Positions 1 through 8,371 of a stretch of DNA of 64,000 nucleotides are shown here, one piece after another. The notes beneath the pieces were generated by a model. The model was given only the letters and a program-made list of their open reading frames with translations. It was not told where the DNA came from and made no database searches. Source of the stretch: Actinopolyspora alba (GTDB taxonomy: Bacteria; Actinomycetota; Actinomycetes; Mycobacteriales; Pseudonocardiaceae); the NCBI RefSeq assembly GCF_900112765.1, contig NZ_FOMZ01000011.1, forward strand, positions 124,001-188,000. The letters are read 5' to 3'. Every line of letters starts with the position of its first letter. Positions within the stretch are counted from its first letter, which is position 1. The translations under genes and the position numbers were made by a program.

Positions 1-724
1 TCCTCGGTGGTTCCGGGTGGAAGTGTTGCTTACCTCGTCGCGAGGCCTCGTCTGTGAGGCTGTTTACCGGTTTCGATGCCGCCGAGTGCGCTGCGGGCAC
101 TCCACGAATGGGTTCGGGTTCGTTCTCGCCGATGCGGTAGCTGAGCATCGCCCCGAAAACGCGGTGTCGACCAGTGTGATAGTTCTCGGACAGTAGGCTG
201 GTAACGATATTTCGGTATTGAATCGTTATTCATATCGGTTGTATTTGAACCGAAATTCCTGCAGCTGTCCGGGGATCCGGAGCTGTGGCAGCGGAGCCGT
301 GGCAGCGGACTCGTGAATCCGCGCCGTCGCGTTCCACACCCGAATTCCTCCGTGCATCGGTTACCGATCGGGCCGCCCGCTCTCGTCATGCGTGTTCGGG
401 GTGCCGTGGTTGCTGGACGCGTCCCGTGCGAAGCACCGCGATGATCTCTCGTGAGACATCCGGTTCGGGCGGGCGAGCCAGGAGTCGTGTCATCCGAGCG
501 CTGCTGCCGGACGGATCCCCCACTGGTGGTCGGTCCGTCCGTATCTATGGCGTGACCAGCACGAAATCAAAATTGAAGTTTTACTTAAATTTTTTGTAGA
601 AAGCTTCACTTGTTCTACCGCGATCTCGTCCGCATCGTTGAAGGGGACAACGAACTGTGACCGTCGGATCCCGGGGTAGTGGTCTGACGGTCGCGGCGAC
701 CGAATCGGGAGCGGTGAGACGACG
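1..724. other. Left-edge region without a convincing gene
   Basis: No reading frame here has clear coding character. A minus-strand frame opens at an ATG at position 148 (it begins MLSYRIGENE) and stays open to the left edge for about 49 codons. It could be the start of a gene lying mostly outside the window, but its codon use is poor and nothing is recognised. Bases 185-260 are notably AT-rich for this genome, and 555-610 are AT-rich with a promoter-like pair. The remainder is ordinary GC-rich sequence in which I see nothing. Confidence 0.4.
573..602 (+). promoter_or_regulatory. Putative promoter for the small peptide and MFS genes
   Basis: TTGAAG at 573-578 and TAGAAA at 597-602 are separated by 18 bases in a very AT-rich patch. 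They lie about 120 bases before the 53-residue peptide gene and the MFS gene, both on this strand. The tract between them is T-rich. The assignment rests on hexamer similarity, spacing and position only. Confidence 0.4.
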
Positions 725-886
725 ATGCACGAGCAGGACGTTCAGAGCGAGACGGTCACTTCCGAGGTCCGATCACGAGAAGAAGCCGAGGTTGCCGAGC
801 CGGCCGCCACCGGGGTCGATTCCACGAGGAAGCCACGTTCCTGGTTCGCCGAGATCGGGCGTTGGCGTGCCGACGTCGTCAAGTGA
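725..886 (+). CDS. Small acidic 53-residue peptide, unknown function
   Basis: This reading frame of 53 codons starts with ATG and is preceded by a GGGAG about 13 bases upstream. About three quarters of its third positions are G or C, which suggests real coding. The first two thirds are rich in Glu (EQDVQSE, SREEAEVAE). The last part turns basic and aromatic (RKPRSWFAEIGRWR) and contains two Trp. There is no Cys and no membrane segment. It ends 56 bases before an MFS exporter on the same strand. An acidic leader, an aromatic tail and a following exporter recall a modified-peptide precursor, but no modifying enzyme is visible, so it may be an ordinary small protein. No family is recognised. Confidence 0.5.
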   Translation: MHEQDVQSETVTSEVRSREEAEVAEPAATGVDSTRKPRSWFAEIGRWRADVVK

Positions 887-942
887 CATCGCCGGGAATA
901 CGTGCGGTAGCTATGAACGCGGGACTGCTGGAGGTGTGACTG

Positions 943-2184
943 ATGGGGCTCTCCGCTCGGTTGGGGATTCCCGGTGCGTTCTGGCTGTTGTGGTGGGGCC
1001 AGGTCGTCAATCGGCTCGGGATGTTGGTTCCGGCCTTCGTGGTGCTGTACGTGCGCCAGGAAGGGGTCGTCTCACCGTCGGTGATTCCGGTGATGGTGGG
1101 ACTGTTCGGGAGCGGGGTGCTGCTCTCGAGTGCGGTGGGCGGCGTGTTGGCCGACGTGCTGGGGAACCGCCGGGTAATCCTCGGTGCGCAACCGGTGGCG
1201 ATGATCACTGCCGTCGGATTCGTGCTGGCGCAACGGGGGTGGATGGTGTGTGGGCTGGCGCTGTTGGCCGGTTTCGTCTCGATGGTCGACCGCCCCGCTT
1301 CGGCCGGCGCGATCGCACGGTTGGTGCCCGCGGATCGTTTCGCCAGGGCCTACGGAATCCACATGGTCGGATTCAACGTGGGCATGTCGGTGGGGCCTGT
1401 GGTGGCGGGATTCGTATTGGCGTTCTGGCCGCCGCTGCTGTTCGTCGTCTGGGCGGGCTGTGCGCTGATCTACGCGGGTTTGGTGTGGTGGTTGCCCGCT
1501 GACGAATCCACCGGCACTGTCGGTGCCTCGAAGGGGTATGCCGCGTTGGTCGGGCTCATCGAGCCGTTTCGGCGCCCCGCCCTGGTGCTTTTCCTGGTGC
1601 TGACCTTTTTGCTGGGGTGCGTCTACCTGCAGATGAATTCCTCCCTGCCCGTGGACATGCGCACCAGCGGTCTGGATCCCACGCATATCGGGGCGATATT
1701 GGCTGTCAACGCCGTGCTGGCGATCGTGCTGGTGGGAGTCCTGCCGCGTGTGCTCGCCGGGTGGCGGGACCATACCCCGCTGGTGCTGGCCGCCGTGCTG
1801 GTAGCGGTGGGATTCGGCCTCAACGGGTTGGCCTCGGGTATGGGGATGTTCATGACGGCCACCGTGGTCTGGACATTGGGTGAGGTGGTGTGGGCGCCGA
1901 TGTCCGCGGCCTTCATCGCGGGGCGTGCCCCCGCGGGCCGTGTGGCCACGTATCAGGGCTCGTACTTTCTGGCCTGGAACGCGGCGTTCGTAGTGGGTGG
2001 GCCACTGGGACTGGCGCTGGGGCAGTCGTACGGGTTCACCACACTGTGGTCGGTCGTGCTCGTGGTGGGACTGGTTACCGCGGCGGGGTTTCTCGCGCTT
2101 CCACTTCTTTCCGGCTCCACCTCGAACAGTTCACGCTCCGGTGAGTCGGTGGTGGAGGAACCTCAGTACGCCGAGACGTCCTGA
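943..2184 (+). CDS. MFS transporter, probable exporter
   Basis: This is a 413-residue integral membrane protein with about twelve hydrophobic segments, typical of the major facilitator superfamily. The family signature in the loop between helices 2 and 3 is visible as GGVLADVLGNRR near residue 70. It should act in the cytoplasmic membrane as a proton-coupled transporter, and the general pattern is that of drug or metabolite exporters. The ATG is chosen because GGAGG lies nine bases upstream. The gene follows a small peptide gene on the same strand by 56 bases, so the two may be cotranscribed and the peptide or a product of it could be the cargo (inference). The substrate cannot be read from the sequence. 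Confidence 0.85.
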   Translation: MGLSARLGIPGAFWLLWWGQVVNRLGMLVPAFVVLYVRQEGVVSPSVIPVMVGLFGSGVLLSSAVGGVLADVLGNRRVILGAQPVAMITAVGFVLAQRGWMVCGLALLAGFVSMVDRPASAGAIARLVPADRFARAYGIHMVGFNVGMSVGPVVAGFVLAFWPPLLFVVWAGCALIYAGLVWWLPADESTGTVGASKGYAALVGLIEPFRRPALVLFLVLTFLLGCVYLQMNSSLPVDMRTSGLDPTHIGAILAVNAVLAIVLVGVLPRVLAGWRDHTPLVLAAVLVAVGFGLNGLASGMGMFMTATVVWTLGEVVWAPMSAAFIAGRAPAGRVATYQGSYFLAWNAAFVVGGPLGLALGQSYGFTTLWSVVLVVGLVTAAGFLALPLLSGSTSNSSRSGESVVEEPQYAETS

Positions 2185-2207
2185 ACGGGCGGAATGCGTG
2201 TTCGATC

Positions 2208-2262
2208 GGACGTTGTCTTCTCGCCACGGATGGGGGATTCATCGGCGGAGAAGACGACGTCC
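2208..2262. terminator. Bidirectional terminator hairpin
   Basis: The arms GGACGTTGTCTTCTC (2208-2222) and GAGAAGACGACGTCC (2248-2262) pair over 15 bases with one G-U pair, around a 25-base loop. The hairpin lies between the convergent MFS and TetR genes and can serve both. There is no long U-run, as is usual in actinobacteria. Confidence 0.6.
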
Positions 2263-2325
2263 CTTCGGAGAGGTTGTGCGAGACGATATGTTCCTCGGCC
2301 GGTGGCTTGGCGCGGGCCGGGTGAG

Positions 2326-2994
2326 TCATCCGTCGGAGCTGCTGGCCACGAAGCGTGTGACCAGATCACGCCATCCCGATTCGACCCGGTTTACCGACAT
2401 CTCGAGCTGATCGAGCAGGTACCGCGTCAGTGCCGTGTCCAGATAGCCCAGCAGTGTGTGCGCGAGGAGTTCGACATCGCCGTCCGTGCCGGCCTCGCGC
2501 AGCAGGGTGGCCACGTGGGTGAGTCGAACCCGTCGGGCGGGCACGGTGAAACGGCGTTCGGCCGCGGGTTCGGCCGCGAGGTAGAGATCGCGGTGCGCGT
2601 CCTCGTGGCGCAGTACCGCCGGACCGAAGGCACGTAGCCGCTCCGCGGGCGGTGCCCCCGGGCCCACTGGTGGGGGGCCGGTGAGGAAAGCCGTCTGCAA
2701 CTGCTTCTCCTGGTGATCGAGCAGCGCGAGGAGCAGGCCGTTTCGGTCTCCGAAACGGCGGAAGACCGTTCCCTTGCCCACCGAGGCCGCCTGGGCGACG
2801 CCTTCCATGGTCAGGTTCGAGGCACCGTGCTCTGCCACCAGTCGCGTGGCCGCCTCCAACAATCGGGTTCGGTTGCGGAGTGCGTCGGCGCGTGGGGTGG
2901 AACTCTCATCGGTGGCGGTCAGCGGCAGCGTAACCCGGCCGTTCGAGGACGTCTCCGAATCGGGCTCCGGCAGTAGCGGGATGTCGGTACTCAT
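2326..2994 (-). CDS. TetR family transcriptional regulator
   Basis: This 222-residue protein has a TetR helix-turn-helix at about residues 43-90 (RLLEAATRLVAEHG, then SVGKGTVFRRFGD). An acidic, Ser/Thr-rich N-terminal extension of about 40 residues precedes it and is probably disordered. The C-terminal ligand domain is diverse. It is divergent from a flavin-dependent NAD(P)H reductase, and the 113-base gap holds a large palindromic operator. The likely role is therefore repression of itself and the reductase, relieved by an electrophile, quinone or drug. This is standard for such pairs, but the ligand is unknown. The ATG start fits the helix-turn-helix position; starts further inside would trim only the extension. 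Confidence 0.9.
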   Translation of the reverse strand: MSTDIPLLPEPDSETSSNGRVTLPLTATDESSTPRADALRNRTRLLEAATRLVAEHGASNLTMEGVAQAASVGKGTVFRRFGDRNGLLLALLDHQEKQLQTAFLTGPPPVGPGAPPAERLRAFGPAVLRHEDAHRDLYLAAEPAAERRFTVPARRVRLTHVATLLREAGTDGDVELLAHTLLGYLDTALTRYLLDQLEMSVNRVESGWRDLVTRFVASSSDG

Positions 2995-3024
2995 GGCGTC
3001 AGCGTAGCCTCCGTCACTTTAAGT

Positions 3025-3072
3025 GGACCGTGGTCCGATTATACTGGTAAACCAGTAATCGGACCACGGTCC
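3025..3072. promoter_or_regulatory. Nested palindromic TetR operator and divergent promoters
   Basis: Inverted copies GGACCGTGGTCC (3025-3036) and GGACCACGGTCC (3061-3072) flank a perfect 16-base palindrome, TACTGGT-AA-ACCAGTA (3042-3057). Each outer copy is itself nearly palindromic. On the minus strand a perfect TATAAT lies at 3043-3038, and on the plus strand TATACT lies at 3040-3045. The -10 elements of both divergent promoters are thus inside the operator, which fits tight simultaneous repression of the regulator and reductase genes. Confidence 0.75.
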
Positions 3073-3107
3073 GTTTGAATCGGAAGTACTACACCCTGGA
3101 GCAAGCC

Positions 3108-3665
3108 GTGTCTGCCAACATCCTCGTTCTGGTCGGTAGCCTGCGTACCGGCTCGCACAACCGTCAGTTCGGCGAAGCCGCTGTCAAGCTCGCCCCGGAG
3201 GGGGTCACCGTCGCGATCCACGAGGGGCTGGACGCCCTGCCCTTCTACAACGAGGACATAGACCTCGACGGCGAGGTGCCCGACGCCGCGGCACGGCTGC
3301 GTCACTCGGCCGGGCAGGCCGACGGGTTCCTGTTGATCTCTCCCGAGTACAACGGGACCATGCCGGCGGTGCTCAAGAACGCGATCGACTGGCTCTCCCG
3401 TCCGTTCGGTGCGGGTGCGCTCACCGGCAAGTCCGTCGCCGTGGTCGGTACCGCCTTCGGTCAGTACGGCGGGGTGTGGGCCCAGGACGAGGCCCGCAGG
3501 GCCGCGGGCATCGCGGGGGGAACCGTAGTCGACGACGTCAGGCTTTCCGTGCCGGGATCACTGACGCGGTTCGCCGAGACCCACCCGGTCGACGATCCCG
3601 AGGTCGCCGAACAGCTCTCCGCCGCGATCGCTCGACTGAGCGAGGGAGTGACCGCGCAGGCCTGA
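3108..3665 (+). CDS. NADPH-dependent FMN reductase family protein
   Basis: This protein of about 185 residues has a flavodoxin-like fold and belongs to the NADPH-dependent FMN reductase (chromate/quinone/azo reductase) family. The phosphate-binding GSLR is at residues 10-13. The family signature SPEYNGTMPAVLKNAIDW follows near residues 78-95, and a Gly-rich stretch (GTAFGQYGG) comes after. It is expected to bind FMN and reduce quinones or other electrophiles with NADPH in the cytoplasm. The GTG at 3108 is preferred because a GGAG lies eight bases upstream; a TTG at 3075 would add eleven untypical residues and reach into the operator. Expression is probably controlled by the divergent TetR gene. 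Confidence 0.88.
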   Translation: MSANILVLVGSLRTGSHNRQFGEAAVKLAPEGVTVAIHEGLDALPFYNEDIDLDGEVPDAAARLRHSAGQADGFLLISPEYNGTMPAVLKNAIDWLSRPFGAGALTGKSVAVVGTAFGQYGGVWAQDEARRAAGIAGGTVVDDVRLSVPGSLTRFAETHPVDDPEVAEQLSAAIARLSEGVTAQA

Positions 3666-3738
3666 AGTGTTTCCGAGTCCGGCCCTCGACGATCCGTTCG
3701 GTGTGACCACCGGGTCTTCCGGTGTCGAGACCAGGGTC

Positions 3739-3765
3739 GGTGGCGGTGAAGGTGTCGCCGCCACC
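3739..3765. terminator. Hairpin between convergent genes
   Basis: GGTGGCGGTGA (3739-3749) pairs with TCGCCGCCACC (3755-3765) over 11 bases with one G-U pair and a five-base loop. It lies between the reductase gene and the convergent PAP2-like gene and can end transcription from either side. Confidence 0.55.
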
Positions 3766-3876
3766 GCCGGGCCGGAAGAGTGGAACCCGTCGCTGGAGTG
3801 CCCGAGGCGGGCATCGGCGTGATACGGATGCGGTTCCTCCGCCGGTTTCTGGAGCTGTGCCGTGGAAGTGAACGCG

Positions 3877-4515
3877 TCACACGAGCAGCGCGTAACCACC
3901 ACCGGCCAGCAGACCGGCGATCGTTCCCGCCGTGACCTGGGCCGTCGTGTGGTCGTTCACGGCGACCCGCGACCATCCGATCGCGGCGACCAGCGGGGCG
4001 GAGGCCCACCAGCCGGGGCCGAGCGTGACGGCGAGGATGACCACCGCCCCGGCGGCCACCGCCGTGTGCATGGAGATTTTCCATCGAATGGTGATCATTC
4101 CGGTGACCAGTAGAGTCAGTACCATCGTGATGTCGAGCGCGATGAGCAGCCAGGGACTGCGCAACACGATCAGCAGCCCGAGCCCCAGCCCGCTGGAGCC
4201 GAGCAGTACCAGGAAGGGGATCAGCCTCCCAGCGCGGTCCCGGACGTGGTGACCGTCCCAGCGACCGGTCCGCGCGCCCCAGACGATGACCCCCATCGGT
4301 AAGAGGCTGCTGGTCAGTGCCACGAGTAAACCCCACAACAGCGTGGCGGTCAGTGAGTCGGTGGCCCGCCGGGCAACCATGAGCGGAAGTAGTAGAACCA
4401 GCACCCACGGTGCGAACACCTCGGTCAACAGGTGAGCGCATGTCGTGGTGATCGTGGCCGTCCTCGAACGGACTCCGACTGGTTTCACCGGGGCCTCCGG
4501 TTTGGACGCGTGCAC
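3877..4515 (-). CDS. PAP2-like membrane phosphatase family protein
   Basis: This 212-residue protein has about six membrane segments. Remnants of the phosphatidic-acid-phosphatase type 2 signature can be read near the C-terminus: KISMHTA (the PSGH-like block) and SRVAVNDHTTAQVTAG (the SR-x5-H block). The first block (KX6RP) is not clear, although RDRAGRLIP in the middle may replace it. Family members dephosphorylate lipid phosphates or undecaprenyl pyrophosphate at the membrane. With the degenerate first block and MHTA in place of SGH, activity is uncertain. The start is a GTG. It stands alone between convergent and tandem unrelated genes. Confidence 0.6.
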   Translation of the reverse strand: MHASKPEAPVKPVGVRSRTATITTTCAHLLTEVFAPWVLVLLLPLMVARRATDSLTATLLWGLLVALTSSLLPMGVIVWGARTGRWDGHHVRDRAGRLIPFLVLLGSSGLGLGLLIVLRSPWLLIALDITMVLTLLVTGMITIRWKISMHTAVAAGAVVILAVTLGPGWWASAPLVAAIGWSRVAVNDHTTAQVTAGTIAGLLAGGGYALLV

Positions 4516-4665
4516 AGTCGGAAGACTACGACCACCCGCTTCAGCCGGGCGATCTCGGTGTCGAGGTCGTCGTTTTCAGTCGCGCCGGTGCTCGCGGCAC
4601 CCGGATCAGTAGGTGTGCCGGAGTGCCATTCGTGCGAGTCGTGGACGATGCCACCCCACCGCTCG

Positions 4666-5925
4666 TTACGAGGCGGAAGCCGCCTTGTTGCTGAGCGTGT
4701 TCTTGCGGATCTCCCCTGCCTGGGCGACGAGTACCACGGCGTCGGGATCGGCCAGCCCCGCGATGTTCCGCAGCGGGTCGACGTCGGTCACCACGAAGTC
4801 CGCCAGCATACCGGGGCGCAGCGTTCCCACCCGGTCTCGCAACCCCAGTAGTCGTGCCGATCCCCCGGTTCCGGCAGTGAGCGCCTCCAGTGGGCTCAGC
4901 CCGACCTCGACGAGATGCCGCAGCTCGTCCAGGTTGCTCGCGTGCGGTCCGATGCCGGAATCGGTTCCCAGGGCCACCGGGACACCGGCCGCCACGGCTC
5001 CGGCGATGTTTGACCTGCTGTGCTCGGCCCAGCGGTGCTTCTTCTGCCACAGGTACTCCGGCACGGTGCCGCGTTCCGGCATCCGCAGCGCCGCCGACAG
5101 CGTGGGCACCAGCACGGTCCCACTGCGCAGCATCAGCTCGTTGCCCTGCGGGTCGAGCCCGTAACCGTGTTCGAGGCTGGTCACACCCGCGCGCAGCGCG
5201 TTGTGGATTCCGACGATTCCCTGCGAGTGCGCGGCCACGCCGTCCCGGCGGCGGTTCGCGGCCTCGCCGACCACGGTCCGGATGGTTTCCTCGTCCAGTC
5301 CCACGTCCTCCGGGTCGTCCGAAGGGGTCGTCATTCCGCCGGTCGCACACACCTTGAGCCAGTCGACCCCGTCGCGGAGCAGCGTTCGCGATTCCCGCCG
5401 GGCCTGTTCCGGTGTGTCCACGACGCTTCCCAGTCCCGGATCCGGGCACGAGCCGTCGGGGAGGGTGAAATCGGAGTGCCCACCGGTCGGGCCCAGCATG
5501 CGGCCCGCCACCCGCAGCCGTGGTCCTTCGAGCAGCCCGCGTCGCTGGGCCTGTCGATATCCCGCGTCGATACCGCCGAGATCTCGTGCGGTGGTTATCC
5601 CCGCGCGCAGCGTTTCCCGCATCCGGTGAGCGGTCTCGAAACTCCGCAGGCTCGGAGGTGCCGCCATGTCCCGCAGGGACGACATCATGTTCCCGCCCAG
5701 CCCGAAGTGCACGTGGCAGTCGAAAAACCCCGGCAGCAAGGTGTGCCCCGACAGGTCGACCACCGGTGTCGCGTCCCGTGGCGGGGCTGAGTCGGCCGCA
5801 CCGGCGTAGTCGATCAATCCCTGATCGTCGACGAGCAGCACGGCATCGGTGACCGGCTCGTCACCGGTGCCGTCGATCAGTACCGCACCCTCGTAACGTG
5901 CGCTGACCCCGTTCGACGTGGTCAT
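4666..5925 (-). CDS. Amidohydrolase family metal-dependent hydrolase
   Basis: This 419-residue protein has the composite amidohydrolase fold: an N-terminal beta-sandwich half, a TIM barrel, and a C-terminal return to the sandwich. Metal ligands are visible: H71 and H73 in DCHVHFG, a probable carboxylated K191 in DWLKVCATGG, H233, H253 and D322 in GTDSG. This arrangement matches the imidazolonepropionase/Xaa-Pro dipeptidase-like cytoplasmic hydrolases with two metals. The substrate could be a cyclic amide, a dipeptide or a carbamate and cannot be chosen from sequence. The ATG at 5925 follows GGGGACGG at proper distance. The gene lies 158 bases downstream of the GntR-ABC operon on the same strand and might be its last member. 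Confidence 0.85.
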   Translation of the reverse strand: MTTSNGVSARYEGAVLIDGTGDEPVTDAVLLVDDQGLIDYAGAADSAPPRDATPVVDLSGHTLLPGFFDCHVHFGLGGNMMSSLRDMAAPPSLRSFETAHRMRETLRAGITTARDLGGIDAGYRQAQRRGLLEGPRLRVAGRMLGPTGGHSDFTLPDGSCPDPGLGSVVDTPEQARRESRTLLRDGVDWLKVCATGGMTTPSDDPEDVGLDEETIRTVVGEAANRRRDGVAAHSQGIVGIHNALRAGVTSLEHGYGLDPQGNELMLRSGTVLVPTLSAALRMPERGTVPEYLWQKKHRWAEHSRSNIAGAVAAGVPVALGTDSGIGPHASNLDELRHLVEVGLSPLEALTAGTGGSARLLGLRDRVGTLRPGMLADFVVTDVDPLRNIAGLADPDAVVLVAQAGEIRKNTLSNKAASAS

Positions 5926-6083
5926 GTGGTCACCGTCCCCGGGCGGATTTGTGGTTTCGGCCAAGCTGCCACGAGCCGTCGGGCCGTGCACTCCGGACGA
6001 GTGACACCCGGTCTTTCCGTGCTCGTTCGGTCGGGACCGGGTGCCCTCGTCGGTTTCGCCGTGCGTATCCGCCGCGGCGGTCG

Positions 6084-6782
6084 CTACGGGATCGCGCGGC
6101 GGATCGTCAGGTATCCGGCAGCGGCGAACACCGCTGCCAGCCCCAGCGGGTAGGCGAACAGCAGTGCCAGCGGTGGCTGTTCGACGAAGAAGGCTCCGAC
6201 CGAGGCCCACCATTCCCGCCAGGTAATCAGGAAGGCGAACAGCACGGCCAGCAGCCCGACGCTGATCACGACCGTGTAGACCCCCGGCTGGCCCCACCGC
6301 TTGAACACGATGCCGACCCAGACGCCGATGAACGACAGCAGCAGGAACGGCGCGGTGTAGATCAGCAGCTGCAGCAGCGGATTGTCCTGAACGAGGAAGG
6401 GGAGCCCGAAGAACCTCAACCCCATCCCCCAGCCGTCGGTGCCGGACTCGACCAGCTTCAGCAGGGTCAGCAGAGTTCCGTAGACCAGTGACTGCCCCAG
6501 TACCACAAGTGTCGTGGCACCGAAGAACGTGCGGCGGGTGACGCTGAGACCGGCGGCGAACGGAAAGAACTGGGTCATGGTCTGCAGGTGCACCGAAAGC
6601 AGGACGAAATAGATCGACATTATCGCCCCGCTGGCCGGTTCGCCCTGCTGAGCCGAGTCGCTGATCATCGCGAAGATCGCCAGATTGGCGAGGAACGCCA
6701 ACCCGAGCACCAGCAGTGGCAGGCCGAACACGACGGGAATGTTGATCAGTTGGATTCGGCTGACGTTGAGCAGGCGTCTCAT
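6084..6782 (-). CDS. ABC transporter membrane subunit of a YtrA-type operon
   Basis: This 232-residue integral membrane protein has about six hydrophobic segments and no soluble domain. Its ATG overlaps the end of the ATP-binding gene by four bases, so the two are translationally coupled and should form one transporter. The operon order regulator-ATPase-membrane protein is that of YtrA/YvrO-type systems, which respond to cell-envelope stress or antibiotics in Gram-positive bacteria. Export of an amphipathic compound is plausible but not shown. The sequence of the membrane subunit itself is not diagnostic. Confidence 0.8.
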   Translation of the reverse strand: MRRLLNVSRIQLINIPVVFGLPLLVLGLAFLANLAIFAMISDSAQQGEPASGAIMSIYFVLLSVHLQTMTQFFPFAAGLSVTRRTFFGATTLVVLGQSLVYGTLLTLLKLVESGTDGWGMGLRFFGLPFLVQDNPLLQLLIYTAPFLLLSFIGVWVGIVFKRWGQPGVYTVVISVGLLAVLFAFLITWREWWASVGAFFVEQPPLALLFAYPLGLAAVFAAAGYLTIRRAIP

Positions 6783-7681
6783 GAGTGGGTTTCCTTGTCG
6801 TTCGCGGCACCGACGAACGTCTGCTCACCGGTCGCCTGTCGGGTGGTCTGTACGACGAGTTGTTGCAGGGAGACCGGCTCCACGTGCAGATCCTCCGGGG
6901 TTCGTTCGGGGAGTGCGCCGCTGAGTGTGACCCGCAGGAAACCACCGAGCTGTTCACGTTGAAGTTCGGTGTGGTTCGCCGCGAACTCCTCCACCGCTCG
7001 CGCCGGTCCGGTCACCGTGACAGCGCTGGCACGAAGCTTGTCCGTGTCCTCGTCGAGCAGTACCCGGCCCTTGTCCACGAGGGTGACGTGTTCTATCAGG
7101 TCACTGATCTCGTCGATGAGGTGTGTGGAGAGCACGATGGTGCGCGGATGCTCGGCGTAGTCGGCGAGCAGGCGGTCGTAGAACCGGTGCCGCGCCACCG
7201 CGTCCAGCCCCAGGTACGGCTCGTCGAAGAAGGTCAGCGGTGCACGTGAGGCCAGTCCGATGATTATGCCCACCGTCGACATCTGGCCGCGGGAGAGTTT
7301 CCTGATGCGTCGTTTGAGCGGTAGCGCGAACTCCTCGACCAGTTCCTCGGCGAGTTCCGCGTCCCAGTTGTCGTAGACCAGGCTCGCCGCGGTCAGCGCG
7401 TGGTGGACCGCGAACATGTCGGGATACTTCTGCGATTCCTTGATGAAGCAGACGTCGCGCAGCACTCTGTCGTTCTCGTAGGGGTGTTCACCGAACACCT
7501 TCACATTTCCGGATGTCTCGAAATTCTGCCCGGTGAGAATCTGCATAATTGTCGTTTTGCCCGCGCCGTTGCGGCCGAGCAATCCGTGAATCCGGTTCTC
7601 GGTGAATCCGAGTGACACGTCGTCGAGCGCGACGGTGTCACCGTAGCGTTTGCTCACCCCACTCATGCCGGCTACCGTCAT
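6779..7681 (-). CDS. ABC transporter ATP-binding protein
   Basis: This 300-residue ATPase has the Walker A motif GRNGAGKTT near residue 39, a variant signature LSRGQMST near 137, the Walker B LTFFDEPYLGLD and the H-loop LSTHLID. It is a single nucleotide-binding domain followed by about 70 residues of C-terminal extension, as in CcmA/YtrB-like exporters. It powers the membrane subunit encoded next, with which it overlaps by four bases, and it also overlaps the upstream GntR gene by four bases. Arg in place of Gly in the signature is found in some natural members. Confidence 0.9.
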   Translation of the reverse strand: MTVAGMSGVSKRYGDTVALDDVSLGFTENRIHGLLGRNGAGKTTIMQILTGQNFETSGNVKVFGEHPYENDRVLRDVCFIKESQKYPDMFAVHHALTAASLVYDNWDAELAEELVEEFALPLKRRIRKLSRGQMSTVGIIIGLASRAPLTFFDEPYLGLDAVARHRFYDRLLADYAEHPRTIVLSTHLIDEISDLIEHVTLVDKGRVLLDEDTDKLRASAVTVTGPARAVEEFAANHTELQREQLGGFLRVTLSGALPERTPEDLHVEPVSLQQLVVQTTRQATGEQTFVGAANDKETHS

Positions 7682-8049
7682 GCCTCTTCCCTCCAGGCGT
7701 CGATCATCTTCTTCAGATCCTCGGCGTCCATCCCCAGCTTCTGTGCCTCGCCGAGCAGCGGTGCGATGAACTTCTGCCCGAAGTCCTGCCTGCGTCGTTC
7801 CAGCAACTGCTCGCGTGCCCCGCCGGCCACGAACATTCCGATCCCCCTTCGCTTGTAGAGCACCCCGTCACTGACCAACTGGTTGATCCCGTTCGCCGCG
7901 GTCGCGGGATTGATCCGGTGGAACGCGGCGAGTTCGTTGGTGGAGGGAACCCGTGTTTCCTCGGGCAGTGAGCCGTCGATGATCGAGCCCTCGATCTGCT
8001 CGGCTATCTGGAGGAACAGCGGGCGACCGTCGTCCATCACGTCCACCAC
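7678..8049 (-). CDS. GntR family regulator, YtrA subfamily
   Basis: This 123-residue protein is a GntR winged helix-turn-helix (LFLQIAEQIEGSIIDGS to VLYKRRGIGMFVA) plus a tail of only about 45 residues, the size and layout of the YtrA subfamily. Such regulators repress their own ABC operon. It starts with GTG (an ATG four codons later is possible) and overlaps the ATPase gene by four bases. An inverted repeat and a YtrA-like site lie just upstream, consistent with autoregulation. Confidence 0.9.
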   Translation of the reverse strand: MVDVMDDGRPLFLQIAEQIEGSIIDGSLPEETRVPSTNELAAFHRINPATAANGINQLVSDGVLYKRRGIGMFVAGGAREQLLERRRQDFGQKFIAPLLGEAQKLGMDAEDLKKMIDAWREEA

Positions 8050-8059
8050 CGTCGTGCGA

Positions 8060-8110
8060 ACCAGTTAGTTGGTTCATTAGTCATGTGGGTAACCATGTCA
8101 CTAGGTTACC
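8060..8110 (-). promoter_or_regulatory. Probable operator of the GntR-ABC operon
   Basis: Just before the regulator gene lie TTAGTTGGTTCATTAG (8064-8079), which resembles YtrA-subfamily sites, and the inverted repeat GGTAACC/GGTTACC (8088-8094 and 8104-8110) with nine bases between. Autoregulation is inferred from position. The rest of the gap up to 8371 holds only the ribosome binding site of the next gene. Confidence 0.5.
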
Positions 8111-8371
8111 TGGGCGTCAACCCAAGGAACCGGGGTGGTGCTTTTCAGGTCAGGTCACTCCGGTGTGACGGGATGTGACCACGCAGCCGGGACGCGGGCC
8201 CGTCGGAGTCTTTGGACTCTGGTCGAACTCGGTCCGGGCGGAGCAGTGTCGGACGTGGGGAACCAGGAACCGTCGTCGACGACGCGCCCGGCGCTTTCGA
8301 CACCGTGTGATTCAAGGCGGGAACAGCGGAAACGGAACTCCGGCGCCGGGCACCAGGAACAGGAGAAACCT

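Noticed and set aside
30-389. Minus-strand reading frame of 119 codons
   Set aside because: Composition is not coding-like, with many Arg, Ser and Cys as in shadow frames; another minus frame from 148 is at least as good.
657-1502. Long plus-strand frame of 281 codons overlapping the MFS gene
   Set aside because: It is a shadow of the MFS gene, rich in Gly and Arg, with no family resemblance and no ribosome site.
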